Assembly: GCF_014837045.1 (NCBI RefSeq)
Contig: NZ_JACSPR010000003.1
Location: 124,001-188,000, forward strand
Direction: 5' to 3'
DNA: 64,000 nucleotides
From: Corynebacterium gallinarum
Lineage (GTDB): Bacteria; Actinomycetota; Actinomycetes; Mycobacteriales; Mycobacteriaceae
Shown here: piece after piece, positions 22,854-31,452 of the stretch
Position numbering within the stretch: the stretch's first letter is position 1
Layout of the letters: each line of letters begins with the position of its first letter
Translations under genes and position numbers: made by a program
Notes under the pieces: model-generated
The model's database searches: none
The model's input: only the letters and a program-made list of their open reading frames with translations
What the model was told of the DNA's origin: nothing

Positions 22854-22885
22854 CATCTGAATCGATTAACCACACTGGTCAGATG
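22854..22885. promoter_or_regulatory. Inverted repeat before the ABC importer genes
   Basis: CATCTGA (22854-22860) and TCAGATG (22879-22885) are perfectly complementary around an 18-nt loop containing ATCGATTAAC, which resembles the ATCGATAAAAC half-site of the upstream LacI palindrome. It may be a second operator, a weak terminator, or both. Confidence 0.5.
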
Positions 22886-22922
22886 TTTGACTTGGGCCCC
22901 TGACCTGCGTTGACTTACGTAG

Positions 22923-23918
22923 GTGAGACTAATTAGAACTGCTGCGATTGTGCTCGGACTGGCCCTGGCCGTGACCGGATGCTCAGCCACCGGCGGTGCC
23001 CCCCGCCCCACAGACAACGACGGGAGCGGTGGTGGCGGAACCGTGGACACCCCACGCCTGGTGGTGTCCATGATCAGCCACGGCGCACCCGGTGACACCT
23101 TCTGGGATCTGGTGCGCAAGGGTGCAGAAGATGCCGCGCAAAAAGACAACATCGAACTGCGCTACTCCGCCGACCCCGAGGTGCCCAACCAGGCCAACCT
23201 CATCCAATCCGCCATCGACGCCAATGTGGACGGCATTGCCGTGACCATGCCGAACGCCCAGGCGCTCGGACCCACCGCCCAGAAGGCCGTGGACGCCGGT
23301 ATCCCCGTGGTCGGCCTCAACGCCGGCATGGACACCTACCAGGACTACGGCCTGAGCGGTTTCTTCGGCCAGGAGGAACGCGTGGCCGGTGAACTCGCCG
23401 GTGAGCGGCTTGCCGACGATGGTGCGGAACACGTCCTGTGCGTCATCCACGAACAGGGCAACTCCTCCCAGGAGGCCCGCTGCGGTGGTGTCGCCGACGG
23501 CATGGGTGGCGCCGGGAAGGTGGAGACCCTCTATGTCAACGGCATGGACCTCACCGCCGTGCAGTCCACCCTGCAGGCCAAGCTGGCCCAGGACCCCGGC
23601 ATCGACTGGGTGATGGGCCTGGTCGCCCCCGTGGCCCTGACCGCGGTGCAGGCCGCCGGGGGCGCCGGTGCGGAAGTCTCCATCGGAACCTTCGATACCA
23701 ACGCCGCCCTGGTCGCCGCCATCCAGAATGGTGACATCGCCTTCGCCATCGACCAGCAACCCTACCTCCAGGGTTACCTGGCGGTGGATGCCCTGTGGCT
23801 CGCGCACCGCAACGGCACCACCGTCGGCGGCGGTCGCCCCGTCTACACCGGACCCAGCTTCGTCGATGTCAGTAACGTGGACATCATCGCCGACGCGGCA
23901 CAGGCAGGTCTGCGATGA
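22923..23918 (+). CDS. ABC-transporter sugar-type substrate-binding lipoprotein
   Basis: This 331-residue lipoprotein begins at GTG with a signal peptide and a lipobox ending AVTGC (acylated Cys at 20), followed by a flexible Gly/Ser/Pro linker. The mature part is a type I periplasmic-binding fold of the RbsB/Peripla_BP_4 kind: DTFWDLVRKGAEDAAQ, VDGIAVTMPNAQAL and FAIDQQPYLQGYLAVDAL. It captures a sugar or polyol outside the membrane and delivers it to the permease encoded next, which overlaps it by ATGA. The substrate is not determined. Regulation by the adjacent LacI protein is likely. Confidence 0.9.
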   Translation: MRLIRTAAIVLGLALAVTGCSATGGAPRPTDNDGSGGGGTVDTPRLVVSMISHGAPGDTFWDLVRKGAEDAAQKDNIELRYSADPEVPNQANLIQSAIDANVDGIAVTMPNAQALGPTAQKAVDAGIPVVGLNAGMDTYQDYGLSGFFGQEERVAGELAGERLADDGAEHVLCVIHEQGNSSQEARCGGVADGMGGAGKVETLYVNGMDLTAVQSTLQAKLAQDPGIDWVMGLVAPVALTAVQAAGGAGAEVSIGTFDTNAALVAAIQNGDIAFAIDQQPYLQGYLAVDALWLAHRNGTTVGGGRPVYTGPSFVDVSNVDIIADAAQAGLR

Positions 23919-24955
23919 GTACCCCGGTTACTGAATCTCCTGCCGCGGCGGCGCGCGGTGACAACCTGCTCACCCGCCTCATCCGCCGCCCCGAGCTGAC
24001 CAGTCTGCTCGGCGCGGTCATCATCTTCGCCTTCTTCATGATCGTCGCCCCGGCGTTCCGCTCCTGGGATGCCATGGCCACCGTGCTGTATGCCAGCTCC
24101 ACCATCGGCATCATGGCGATCGCCGTGGGCCTGCTCATGATCGGTGATGAATTCGACCTGTCCACTGGTGTCGCCGTCACCACCGCCGCACTGGCCGCCT
24201 CCATGCTGAGTTACAACCTGTGGCTCAACACCTGGGTGGGCGCACTGCTGGCACTGGTGATCTCCCTGGCCATCGGTTTCTTCAACGGCTACCTGGTGGT
24301 GAAGACGAGGATCGCCTCCTTCCTCATCACCCTGGCGTCCTTCCTCATGCTGCAGGGCCTCAACCTGGCACTGACCAAGCTCGTTGCGGGGGCCGTGGCC
24401 ACCCCGACCATCGCCGACATGGAGGGTTTCCCCTCCGCGCGTGCGGTGTTCGCCAGCTCCATCCCCATCTTCGGCGTGAACATCCGCATCACCGTCTTCT
24501 GGTGGATCCTGTTCGTGGCTCTGGGCACCTACCTGCTGTTCAAGACCCGCTTCGGCAACTGGATCTTCGCCGTCGGCGGTGACCAGGAGGCCGCCCGCGC
24601 GGTCGGTGTTCCCGTCAAGCGCGTGAAGATCACCCTGTTCATGTTCATCGGTTTCGCCGCCTGGTTCCTGGGCATGCACAACCTGTTCACCTTCGACTCC
24701 ATCCAGGCCGGCCAGGGCGTGGGCAATGAGTTCCTCTACATCATCGCCGCCGTCATCGGTGGCGTGTCCATGACCGGTGGACGCGGCACCGTCATCGGCA
24801 CCATGATCGGCGCACTCATCTTCGGCATGACCAACCAGGGCATCGTCTACGCCGGCTGGAACCCCGACTGGTTCATGTTCTTCCTCGGCGGCATGCTGCT
24901 GTTCGCCGTGATCACTAATAACCGGTTCGCCCGCTTCAACAAGGAGCGGTCATGA
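23915..24955 (+). CDS. ABC-transporter permease (RbsC/BPD_transp_2 type)
   Basis: The 346-residue permease has about nine or ten hydrophobic segments. It shows RbsC/AraH-type features: GIMAIAVGLLMIGDEFDLSTG near TM2-3 and an AVGGDQEAARAVGVPVKRVK cytoplasmic loop that contacts the ATPase. GGRGTVIGTMIGALIFG lies near the end. It forms the channel of the sugar importer. Its start overlaps the binding-protein stop by ATGA, and its stop overlaps the ATPase start in the same way, so the three genes are tightly coupled. Confidence 0.93.
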   Translation: MSTPVTESPAAAARGDNLLTRLIRRPELTSLLGAVIIFAFFMIVAPAFRSWDAMATVLYASSTIGIMAIAVGLLMIGDEFDLSTGVAVTTAALAASMLSYNLWLNTWVGALLALVISLAIGFFNGYLVVKTRIASFLITLASFLMLQGLNLALTKLVAGAVATPTIADMEGFPSARAVFASSIPIFGVNIRITVFWWILFVALGTYLLFKTRFGNWIFAVGGDQEAARAVGVPVKRVKITLFMFIGFAAWFLGMHNLFTFDSIQAGQGVGNEFLYIIAAVIGGVSMTGGRGTVIGTMIGALIFGMTNQGIVYAGWNPDWFMFFLGGMLLFAVITNNRFARFNKERS

Positions 24956-25713
24956 CAGAACTGATCCGCCTGGAGGGCATCTCCAAGAACTACGGCGCAT
25001 TCAGCGCGCTGAGCGACATCACCTTGTCGGTGCGCGCCGGGGCCGTCACCTGCGTGCTCGGTGACAACGGTGCGGGCAAATCCACCCTCATCAAGATCCT
25101 GTCCGGCCTGCACCCCGCCAGCGCCGGCACCATGCTTGTCGACGGTGAACCCGTGGACTTCACCTCCCCCCGTGACGCCCTCGACGCCGGCATCGCCACC
25201 GTCTACCAGGACCTCGCCGTGGTCGGACAGATGAGTGTGTGGCGCAACTTCTTCCTCGGCCAGGAACTCACCGGCCGCCTCGGCCGGATGCGTGAGGATG
25301 AGATGCGTCGCATCACCGACGAGCAGCTGCGTGGGATGGGCATTGAGCTTCACGACGTCGAGGTCCCCGTCGCGTCACTCTCCGGCGGTCAGCGCCAGGT
25401 GGTCGCCATCGCCCGCGCCATCTACTTCGGTGCCCGCGTGCTCATCCTCGACGAACCCACCGCCGCCCTCGGCGTGAAACAGTCCGGCATGGTCCTGCGT
25501 TTCATCGCTGCCGCCCGCGACCGTGGCATCGGCGTCATCTTCATCACCCACAACCCCCACCATGCACACCTGGTGGGTGACCATTTTATCCTGCTCAACC
25601 TGGGTAGGCAGGTCCTCGACGTTCCCCGCGACAAGGTCACTCTGGAGGAACTCACCCTCCAGATGGCCGGTGGCGGCGAACTGGACTCCCTCAGCCACGA
25701 GCTGCAGCGGTAG
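24952..25713 (+). CDS. ABC-transporter ATPase subunit, single-domain
   Basis: The 253-residue protein has Walker A GDNGAGKST, a Q-loop YQDLAV, signature SLSGGQRQ and Walker B VLILDEPTAALG, with the switch His in FITHNPHHAH. It energises the sugar importer. RbsA-type partners of this permease family often have two fused ATPase domains of about 500 residues. This one has a single domain and would act as a homodimer, as seen in FrcA-like systems. It is the last gene of the three-gene unit and is followed by a strong terminator. Confidence 0.93.
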   Translation: MTELIRLEGISKNYGAFSALSDITLSVRAGAVTCVLGDNGAGKSTLIKILSGLHPASAGTMLVDGEPVDFTSPRDALDAGIATVYQDLAVVGQMSVWRNFFLGQELTGRLGRMREDEMRRITDEQLRGMGIELHDVEVPVASLSGGQRQVVAIARAIYFGARVLILDEPTAALGVKQSGMVLRFIAAARDRGIGVIFITHNPHHAHLVGDHFILLNLGRQVLDVPRDKVTLEELTLQMAGGGELDSLSHELQR

Positions 25714-25738
25714 GCCCGGTCAAGGACTCCGAGGACAG

Positions 25739-25777
25739 CCCCGCGTTTCCCTCTCCGGAGGGGAACGCGGGGTTTTG
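25739..25777 (+). terminator. Terminator of the ABC-importer operon
   Basis: CCCCGCGTTTCCC (25739-25751) pairs with GGGGAACGCGGGG (25760-25772; G-T tolerated), followed by TTTTG. Confidence 0.9.
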
Positions 25778-25857
25778 TCATGTCTCGGGGGCAGAAAATT
25801 GATCTCCCGGAAACCACCACACCCCCTTGCCAATGTCACCTGGATCACATATGCTCT

Positions 25858-25883
25858 GAATTAGTTCCAAATGGAACTAATTC
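25858..25883. promoter_or_regulatory. 26-bp palindrome upstream of the amidase operon
   Basis: Perfect 11-bp arms GAATTAGTTCC and GGAACTAATTC flank AAAT. The centre (GTTCC-N4-GGAAC) resembles operators of several regulator families. It lies 130 bp upstream of the first amide gene and is a good candidate for the site of the locus's own MarR protein or another regulator. Confidence 0.65.
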
Positions 25884-26012
25884 ACATGGTCTTAAATCTG
25901 AGACCTCAGGTCGGGTCCACAGCCTCCCCAAGCTCCCCGACTTTTCCCGGCCCTACCGGGATGTCCCATCCAAGCCCCATAACGTTCTACCACCCCTGAA
26001 CAAGGAGATCTG

Positions 26013-26195
26013 ATGAGTGTGTCAGTGAAGGATCTACTCGCGCTGAAGGGTATCCACCCCAGCGAGGAACATCTGCAGAAGCTCGAGAGCAAGTGGGCTG
26101 AGATCGAACAGCTCAAGGCAAATCTGGACAACATCAACCTCGACGACGCGGATATTGCGCTGCGCAACCTCCCGGGAGGAGATCACAATGGCTAA
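26013..26195 (+). CDS. AtzG-like/DUF4089-type small amidase partner
   Basis: This 60-residue helical protein (MSVSVKDLLALKGIHPSEEH, then KLESKWAEIEQLKANLDNIN) resembles small GatC/AtzG-like subunits that bind and stabilise amidase-signature enzymes. It sits directly before and overlaps the amidase gene by 8 nt, which supports the assignment. The ATG follows AAGGAG. Similarity is to the family pattern rather than a specific homologue. It may be required for amidase folding or activity. Confidence 0.7.
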   Translation: MSVSVKDLLALKGIHPSEEHLQKLESKWAEIEQLKANLDNINLDDADIALRNLPGGDHNG

Positions 26196-27612
26196 GGAAC
26201 TGCTCAACAAGACTGCCACCGAGGTGGGCAAACTGATCGAGGCCAAGGAAGTCTCCCCGGTGGAGCTCACCCAGGCGCTTCTGGATCACGCCCATGAGGT
26301 CAATGAGACAACCAACGCCTACATCTCCTTCCGCGATGACGCAGCCCTGGCGGAGGCCAAGGCCGCCGAGGAGGAGATCGCCGGTGGCAACTACCGCGGC
26401 CCCCTCCACGGCATCCCGATGGCCATCAAGGACAACATCTATGTCGGCGGGGAGGTCACCACCATGGCCTCCAAGATCCACCGCGACTTCGTATCCCAGG
26501 ATGATGCCTCGGTGGTGAAGAAGCTGCGTGAGGCGGGTATCGTCCTCACTGGAAAACTCAACATGCACGAATATGCGTGGGGTATCGATAACAACTCACC
26601 GCATTTCGGTTCCGTGCAGAATCCGTGGAACACGGACAAGGTCCCCGGTGGATCAAGTGGCGGTTCCGGAGCAGCGGTGGCCTCCGACGCGTCCTTCACC
26701 ACGCTCGGCACCGACACCGCAGGTTCGATCCGTATCCCATCCGCAGCTTGTGGCCTGGTGGGACTCAAACCTACCCACGGCCGCGTGGCCAAATACGGCT
26801 GCTACCCACTGGCCTGGACCCTGGACCACATCGGACCGATGTCCAAGTCCGTCGCTGATGCCGCCGCCACACTCCAGGCCATCGCAGGCTTCGACCACCG
26901 TGACCCCACCGCCGTTGATGTCCCGGTTCCGGATTACTCCGCCGATCTGGGAGGGGACGCCAGGGATCTGGTCATCGGAGTGGAGGAGGACTACTTCTTC
27001 CGCGATGTCGACTCACCCATCGAGCAGGCGGTGCGCAGGCAGATTGAGGACCTGGTCAGCCAGGGTGCCACCCTCAAGACCGTCAAGATCCCCAGCCTGG
27101 CGATCAGTGAGTGGACCGAACTGGCGACCAGTCTGTCTGAGGCCTCAGCCATCCACCACCGTGATCTGCAGAATCGTCCCGATGATTTCGGCGCGGACAT
27201 CCGTTTCCTCTTCGAACTCGGTGAGTTGTTCTCCGGTGTGGACTTCCTCCAGGCCCAGCAGGCACGTCGACAGATCAAGCAGGAGTTCACCGCGGCGCTC
27301 CAGGACGTCGATGTCATCATCGCACCGACCCTGCCGGTCATGGCACCCAATATCGGGTCACCGACCGCCAAGCTCAATGGTCAGGATGTGGATCTCATCG
27401 ACAACTTCATCCGCTTCACCGGCCCGAGCAACCTCACCGGTCTGCCGGCCATGACCGTCCCGGTCGGACTGACCGATGGTCTTCCGATCGGCCTTCAGAT
27501 CATCGGTCGTGCCTTCGACGAAGCCCGCGTGCTCAAGGTGGGATCCATCATCGAGGCCACCAACCCGATGGAGGGTAAGCGTGCTCCGGTGGGTGCCACC
27601 GCCACCGCATAG
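26188..27612 (+). CDS. Amidase-signature family amidohydrolase
   Basis: From the ATG at 26188 (GGAGGAG upstream) the enzyme has 474 residues. It carries the Ser-cisSer-Lys triad of the family: catalytic Lys in MAIKDNIYVGG, and the Ser pair in VPGGSSGGSGAAVASD followed by LGTDTAGSIRIPSAACGLVG. It hydrolyses an amide R-CO-NH2 to acid and ammonia. The substrate is unknown. Neighbours (AmiS channel, AmiC sensor, MarR regulator) indicate short-chain amides or a urea-like compound. It is not GatA, because GatB is absent and regulation is catabolic. The N-terminus overlaps the AtzG-like gene. Confidence 0.88.
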   Translation: MAKELLNKTATEVGKLIEAKEVSPVELTQALLDHAHEVNETTNAYISFRDDAALAEAKAAEEEIAGGNYRGPLHGIPMAIKDNIYVGGEVTTMASKIHRDFVSQDDASVVKKLREAGIVLTGKLNMHEYAWGIDNNSPHFGSVQNPWNTDKVPGGSSGGSGAAVASDASFTTLGTDTAGSIRIPSAACGLVGLKPTHGRVAKYGCYPLAWTLDHIGPMSKSVADAAATLQAIAGFDHRDPTAVDVPVPDYSADLGGDARDLVIGVEEDYFFRDVDSPIEQAVRRQIEDLVSQGATLKTVKIPSLAISEWTELATSLSEASAIHHRDLQNRPDDFGADIRFLFELGELFSGVDFLQAQQARRQIKQEFTAALQDVDVIIAPTLPVMAPNIGSPTAKLNGQDVDLIDNFIRFTGPSNLTGLPAMTVPVGLTDGLPIGLQIIGRAFDEARVLKVGSIIEATNPMEGKRAPVGATATA

Positions 27613-27728
27613 AAAATCCCATGCTCACGTGGCCCCGGGCGGCCGGTTATCAGTGATCACACTGTTTGTCCCCACCCCACCGGTGCCACGTGTCATCCCC
27701 ATCCTCACAAGACCCATGGAGCGAGAGC

Positions 27729-28379
27729 ATGTCTAATGTGGCTTTGCTTTTTGTCGGCGCGGTGCTTCTTGTCAACGGCTTGGTGTTCCTCGGTCGTGTT
27801 GATGGCAGAGCCGCGATACCCATCAACCTTCTTGCCGGATCCACCCTTGTCCTCGCCGCGCTGTTGCTGGTGGCATCTGTGGAACCGGATTCACCCACCT
27901 CTGCCACCACAACCTTCGGCGCAGTCGGCTTCGCGCTGTTCGGTTTCACCTATCTCACGGTGGCATTGAACTCCCTACTGGGAGGATCCGGCAGGGCGCT
28001 GGGGTGGTACTGCGGATGGGCGGCAATCATTGCCACGGTCCTGGCCATGATCAATTTCTCCGACGGGGCAGCCCCACAGATGGGTTGGTTGTGGGCATCC
28101 TGGGCACTGTTGTTCATCTCGTTTTTCCTGGCGCTGATCGTGCCGGGGGCATGGTGGACACCATCTGCCGGCATCCTGGCGATACTGCAGGGTTTCACCA
28201 CCGCCACCATCCCGGCCCTGATGATGATCGGCGGTTCCTGGGAGACCACCTCACCCGTGGTCGTCGGCATGGTGCAGATCAGTGTTGCGGCGATCTACGT
28301 GGTTTCGGTGTTCTTCTTCCGCAACCGGGAGGAGACGGAGAGCAGCGAGTCCGCCGGATCCGTGGCTGTGCCACTATAA
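27729..28379 (+). CDS. AmiS/UreI-family amide or urea channel
   Basis: From the ATG at 27729 (GGAGCGAG upstream) the protein is 216 residues with six hydrophobic segments: MSNVALLFVGAVLLVNGLVF, then FGAVGFALFGFTYLTVALN and GWLWASWALLFISFFLALIV. That is the AmiS/UreI family, which passes urea or short-chain amides through the membrane. Mycobacterial acetamidase loci carry amiS in the same context. It would admit the substrate of the upstream amidase. The polar tail is rich in Glu and Ser. A longer frame from 27666 is not supported. Confidence 0.85.
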   Translation: MSNVALLFVGAVLLVNGLVFLGRVDGRAAIPINLLAGSTLVLAALLLVASVEPDSPTSATTTFGAVGFALFGFTYLTVALNSLLGGSGRALGWYCGWAAIIATVLAMINFSDGAAPQMGWLWASWALLFISFFLALIVPGAWWTPSAGILAILQGFTTATIPALMMIGGSWETTSPVVVGMVQISVAAIYVVSVFFFRNREETESSESAGSVAVPL

Positions 28380-28385
28380 ACAGTC

Positions 28386-29543
28386 ATGGGCCAACGGGTT
28401 AATCTCATCGCGATGGTGGCAACGGTTGTTGCCACCATCGCGCTTGTCTCCGCCGATGCGGCGGAGGCTTACACACTGTTCGGTCGACTCGTGCCGATCT
28501 TCGCCTTTGTCACCGGCATGTCCGTGGTGGTCAATATCGCCGCCCAAGTGGGCGTCTTCGACGCGGTGACCCGCGCCCTGGAGACAGTGGCCCCGGTGAG
28601 GGCGGGCGCGCGTCGACAAGCTCTCTGGTCGGGGTTGATCCTCATCAGCATCGTGGTGACGGTGTTCCTCTCCCTGGACACCACCGCCATTCTGCTGACA
28701 CCCCTGGCCATCGCGGTGGCCAGGCGCAACGGTCTCAATCTCATGGCGGTGGCCTTCGCCGTGGTGTGGATCGCCAATATCGCCTCCCTGCATCTGCCGG
28801 TCTCCAACCTGACCAACCTGTTGGCGCTATCCGGTGGTGGTTTCGCCTCCGAGCTCGACTACATCACCGCTGCCTGGGTCCCAGCCACCATCGCCACCGG
28901 CATTGCAATGGGTGCCGCCCTGTTGATCAACTGCCTGCCGGAACGCGTCACCAGCACCACAGCCGATCGCCCCCGCCGGGAACAACCGACGGCTGACCCG
29001 TTGCTGCGTCCCTCCCTGATCACCCTCGGTCTGCTGCTGCCGGCCCTCGCGTCCCCGATCCCGTACTGGCTGTCCAGCAGCGTGGCGGCGGTGGTCATGG
29101 TGGTGCTCGCGGGGATCAAACGCCCTGACCTCCTCCGCGTCCACCTCATTCCCTGGCCGTCGCTGCTGCTGGCCACAGCGATGTCCACCGTGGCCACCGC
29201 CGTCAGCGTGCTCGGCGGTGCGCAGCTGGTCCAGGCCATGCTTGACGACGCCACCCCCCTCACCATCGCCACCACCGGTGCGGTAGCCGCGAACCTCCTC
29301 AACAACATCCCCGCCTTCCTGGCGCTGGAACCCGCCGTCACCACCACGCAGGAATACCTCGCCCTGCTCATCGGCGTGAACACCGGGCCCATCATCACCC
29401 CGTGGGCCTCCCTGGCCACCCTGCTCTGGCACGATCAGCTTCTCCGGGCAGGTGTACAGATCAGGTGGCGGACCTTCATCCTCTTCGGGCTGATCCTGGC
29501 CCCTGTCGCTGTGGTGGTACCCGCACTGTCATTAATGCTCTAG
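28386..29543 (+). CDS. ArsB/NhaD-like (ion-transporter superfamily) permease
   Basis: The 385 residues have about ten hydrophobic segments with the ion-transporter layout: ISIVVTVFLSLDTTAILLTP in the first half-repeat, VSNLTNLLALSGGG and LLNNIPAFLALEPAV in the second. The NLTN and NNIPA hairpins match ArsB/CitM-type anion transporters. The ion is unknown; a carboxylate released by the amidase is one possibility. It starts 6 nt after amiS, so it is probably co-transcribed. The exact start is uncertain because there is no obvious ribosome site. The stop overlaps the convergent neighbour by 12 bp. Confidence 0.78.
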   Translation: MGQRVNLIAMVATVVATIALVSADAAEAYTLFGRLVPIFAFVTGMSVVVNIAAQVGVFDAVTRALETVAPVRAGARRQALWSGLILISIVVTVFLSLDTTAILLTPLAIAVARRNGLNLMAVAFAVVWIANIASLHLPVSNLTNLLALSGGGFASELDYITAAWVPATIATGIAMGAALLINCLPERVTSTTADRPRREQPTADPLLRPSLITLGLLLPALASPIPYWLSSSVAAVVMVVLAGIKRPDLLRVHLIPWPSLLLATAMSTVATAVSVLGGAQLVQAMLDDATPLTIATTGAVAANLLNNIPAFLALEPAVTTTQEYLALLIGVNTGPIITPWASLATLLWHDQLLRAGVQIRWRTFILFGLILAPVAVVVPALSLML

Positions 29544-30653
29544 ATGAGGGGTGAGGGTGCTGAGCACATTGAAATCAAACCCCTCGGCCCGGGCGATACT
29601 CACCGGTTGGATGGCCTGATTGTTCCGGAATCTGATGATCCCGCGGGGACTGTCGAATTCCAGATCATCAATGATCCGGTTGAAATCCTCCAGACGCACA
29701 CTGCGGCCTCGTCGTGCCAGGTGGGCAAGCGTGTAGACGCCCTGGTAACAGGATTGGGCCATGTTGTTCATGGGCGGGGCGGTAATCCCATTGATGGACA
29801 CATATCTTCCCAGGAAATCCAACGCGGAACTGCTGGTCATCGTGCGGAAATAGGATGCGGAACAGTAGAGGTTCTCGGTGGCATCGACGCCGCTGGCCAA
29901 CAGCATGTTCTCCTCCATGAGAGGGCTGTAGCGGATGATTGTCTTCTGCAGGCCGTGGTCGGTGAAGCTGCGGTTGAACTCCACGGCATCCTGACCCACC
30001 AGGAGCATCAGCACAGCATCACATCCGCTGGCAGCGACAGCACGGGGGAGCAGCGGGTCACCACCACCGCCCATACCAACGAGCGTGCTGCCCACGATCT
30101 TCAGACCGAGGTCACTCGCCGCCAGAGTCGTCTTCTCCAGGGACTTCACCGGCCAGATATAGGAAGCACCCACCACATACCAACTGCGGTGCCCCAAATG
30201 TTCCCGCAGCCATTTCAGGGCGGGGAAGATCTGTTGTTCGGGATCCTCACCCGCGAGGAACACCCCGGGGTTGGGCACATCCCCCTCGCTCAGTGAGGTG
30301 TAGATATAGGGGATCCGGTTGCGGAGGACCGGCACCAGTTTCTTCCGGATGGAGGAGATATGCCAACCGGTGATGGCATCAATGCCACCGCCCTGAACCA
30401 GGGCCGCCACCTCACGGGTGATGGTATCCGGATCCCGGCCACCATCGATATATACCAGTTCAATCTCCCGGCCACCGATGCCCGAGGTAGCATTCAGTTC
30501 GATCTTCGCCTGCTCCGCCACCGCCACACAGGAGGGCCCGAAGATACCCGCAGGCCCCTGGAAGGGGACAAGCATGCCGATCCGGTAGACATCACCACGG
30601 GGGGAATCCCGGTTCAGGAATGTGAGGGGACGACGATTGGATGTGGGGGACAC
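29532..30653 (-). CDS. AmiC-type cytosolic amide sensor / branched-chain-type binding protein
   Basis: This 373-residue protein has the type I binding fold of AmiC/FmdD/UrtA proteins: YRIGMLVPFQGPAGIFGPSC, VYIDGGRDPDTITREVAALV and NMAQSCYQGVYTLAHLARRG. No signal peptide is present, so it is likely an intracellular amide sensor like Pseudomonas and mycobacterial AmiC rather than a transport protein. A GTG start lies after AGGAGG. It diverges from the MarR regulator, with which it probably acts. It overlaps the ArsB-like gene at the 3' end. Confidence 0.8.
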   Translation of the reverse strand: MSPTSNRRPLTFLNRDSPRGDVYRIGMLVPFQGPAGIFGPSCVAVAEQAKIELNATSGIGGREIELVYIDGGRDPDTITREVAALVQGGGIDAITGWHISSIRKKLVPVLRNRIPYIYTSLSEGDVPNPGVFLAGEDPEQQIFPALKWLREHLGHRSWYVVGASYIWPVKSLEKTTLAASDLGLKIVGSTLVGMGGGGDPLLPRAVAASGCDAVLMLLVGQDAVEFNRSFTDHGLQKTIIRYSPLMEENMLLASGVDATENLYCSASYFRTMTSSSALDFLGRYVSINGITAPPMNNMAQSCYQGVYTLAHLARRGRSVRLEDFNRIIDDLEFDSPRGIIRFRNNQAIQPVSIARAEGFDFNVLSTLTPHLEH

Positions 30654-30869
30654 GGTGGTAAACCTCCTCGGGATGGTCGCCTCGGGGTGTGAAGGGGGAA
30701 GACGGTTACGCGACGGAGGGGCTTCAGGTCATCCGCTGCGCTGACCACAGATGAAATTATTGAATCCGAAAATTAACCATTCTCAAATGTTTAAAGTGGA
30801 AGGATTCTACTAAACTTGCAGGTGACTGATGTTCCAGCCAGATTGGCACCGTGTGTGAGGAGTCCACTG

Positions 30870-31364
30870 ATGCAAACCCGGGAGAATCAGCGCGACTCGC
30901 GTGCTGATCCAGATCACATTACCAACATTTCTGAGTCACTAGTCACAATAGCGGTGCAGGAGGCGAAAACACTCACCGCATTGCTGGGCACCGTCGTGGC
31001 ACAGCACAACTTCACCCTGGATGAATGGATGGTTCTTGAGGCCGTCACCCGGAACGATGGTGCAGCCATGACCCAAATCGCCGCGGCATCGGGGTGTCAG
31101 GGTGCGACCTTGACCCGCGCCGTGGACAAGCTCGTATCAGCAGCGCTGGTATATCGCGAGGCCAGCCCCGTGGACAGGCGCAAGGTTGTGGTCTTCATGT
31201 CCGACCGCGGTAGGGATGTCCATGATCAGGTGCACAGCAGTGTGGCCACTCTGGAGAACGCCGCCCGTCAGGCCGTGATGGAGGCAGGGTTGACTCCCGA
31301 GAAGTTCCTCGATCTCATGCACACCCTGGCGCATCTCGAGATCGCTGTTCCCGCCGGAGAGTAA
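30870..31364 (+). CDS. MarR-family regulator (AmiA-like)
   Basis: Starting at ATG 30870, with GAGGAG 7 nt upstream, the protein is 164 residues. A TTG start at 30816 would add 18 unconserved residues. It has a winged helix with ALLGTVVAQHNFTLDEWMVL, MTQIAAASGCQGATLTRAVD and KVVVFMSDRGRDVHDQV, the MarR signature. In Mycobacterium smegmatis the MarR protein AmiA works with AmiC to control acetamidase, and the same pairing occurs here across an AT-rich divergent promoter (30654-30869). It is the likely regulator of the amide genes. Confidence 0.85.
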   Translation: MQTRENQRDSRADPDHITNISESLVTIAVQEAKTLTALLGTVVAQHNFTLDEWMVLEAVTRNDGAAMTQIAAASGCQGATLTRAVDKLVSAALVYREASPVDRRKVVVFMSDRGRDVHDQVHSSVATLENAARQAVMEAGLTPEKFLDLMHTLAHLEIAVPAGE

Positions 31365-31388
31365 CTGGCTTAATAACCTGGGAAAACA

Positions 31389-31424
31389 CAACAGCCACTC
31401 CCGATGAGGGGAGTGGCTGTTGGT
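31389..31424. terminator. Bidirectional terminator between the MarR gene and the acidic membrane protein
   Basis: A perfect 14-bp stem pairs CAACAGCCACTCCC (31389-31402) with GGGAGTGGCTGTTG (31409-31422). The reverse-strand side is followed by TGTTTT, so it serves the convergent 284-aa gene well and probably the MarR gene too. Confidence 0.85.
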
Positions 31425-31452
31425 CGTTCAGGAGGGGTGACTCCCAGGTGTC

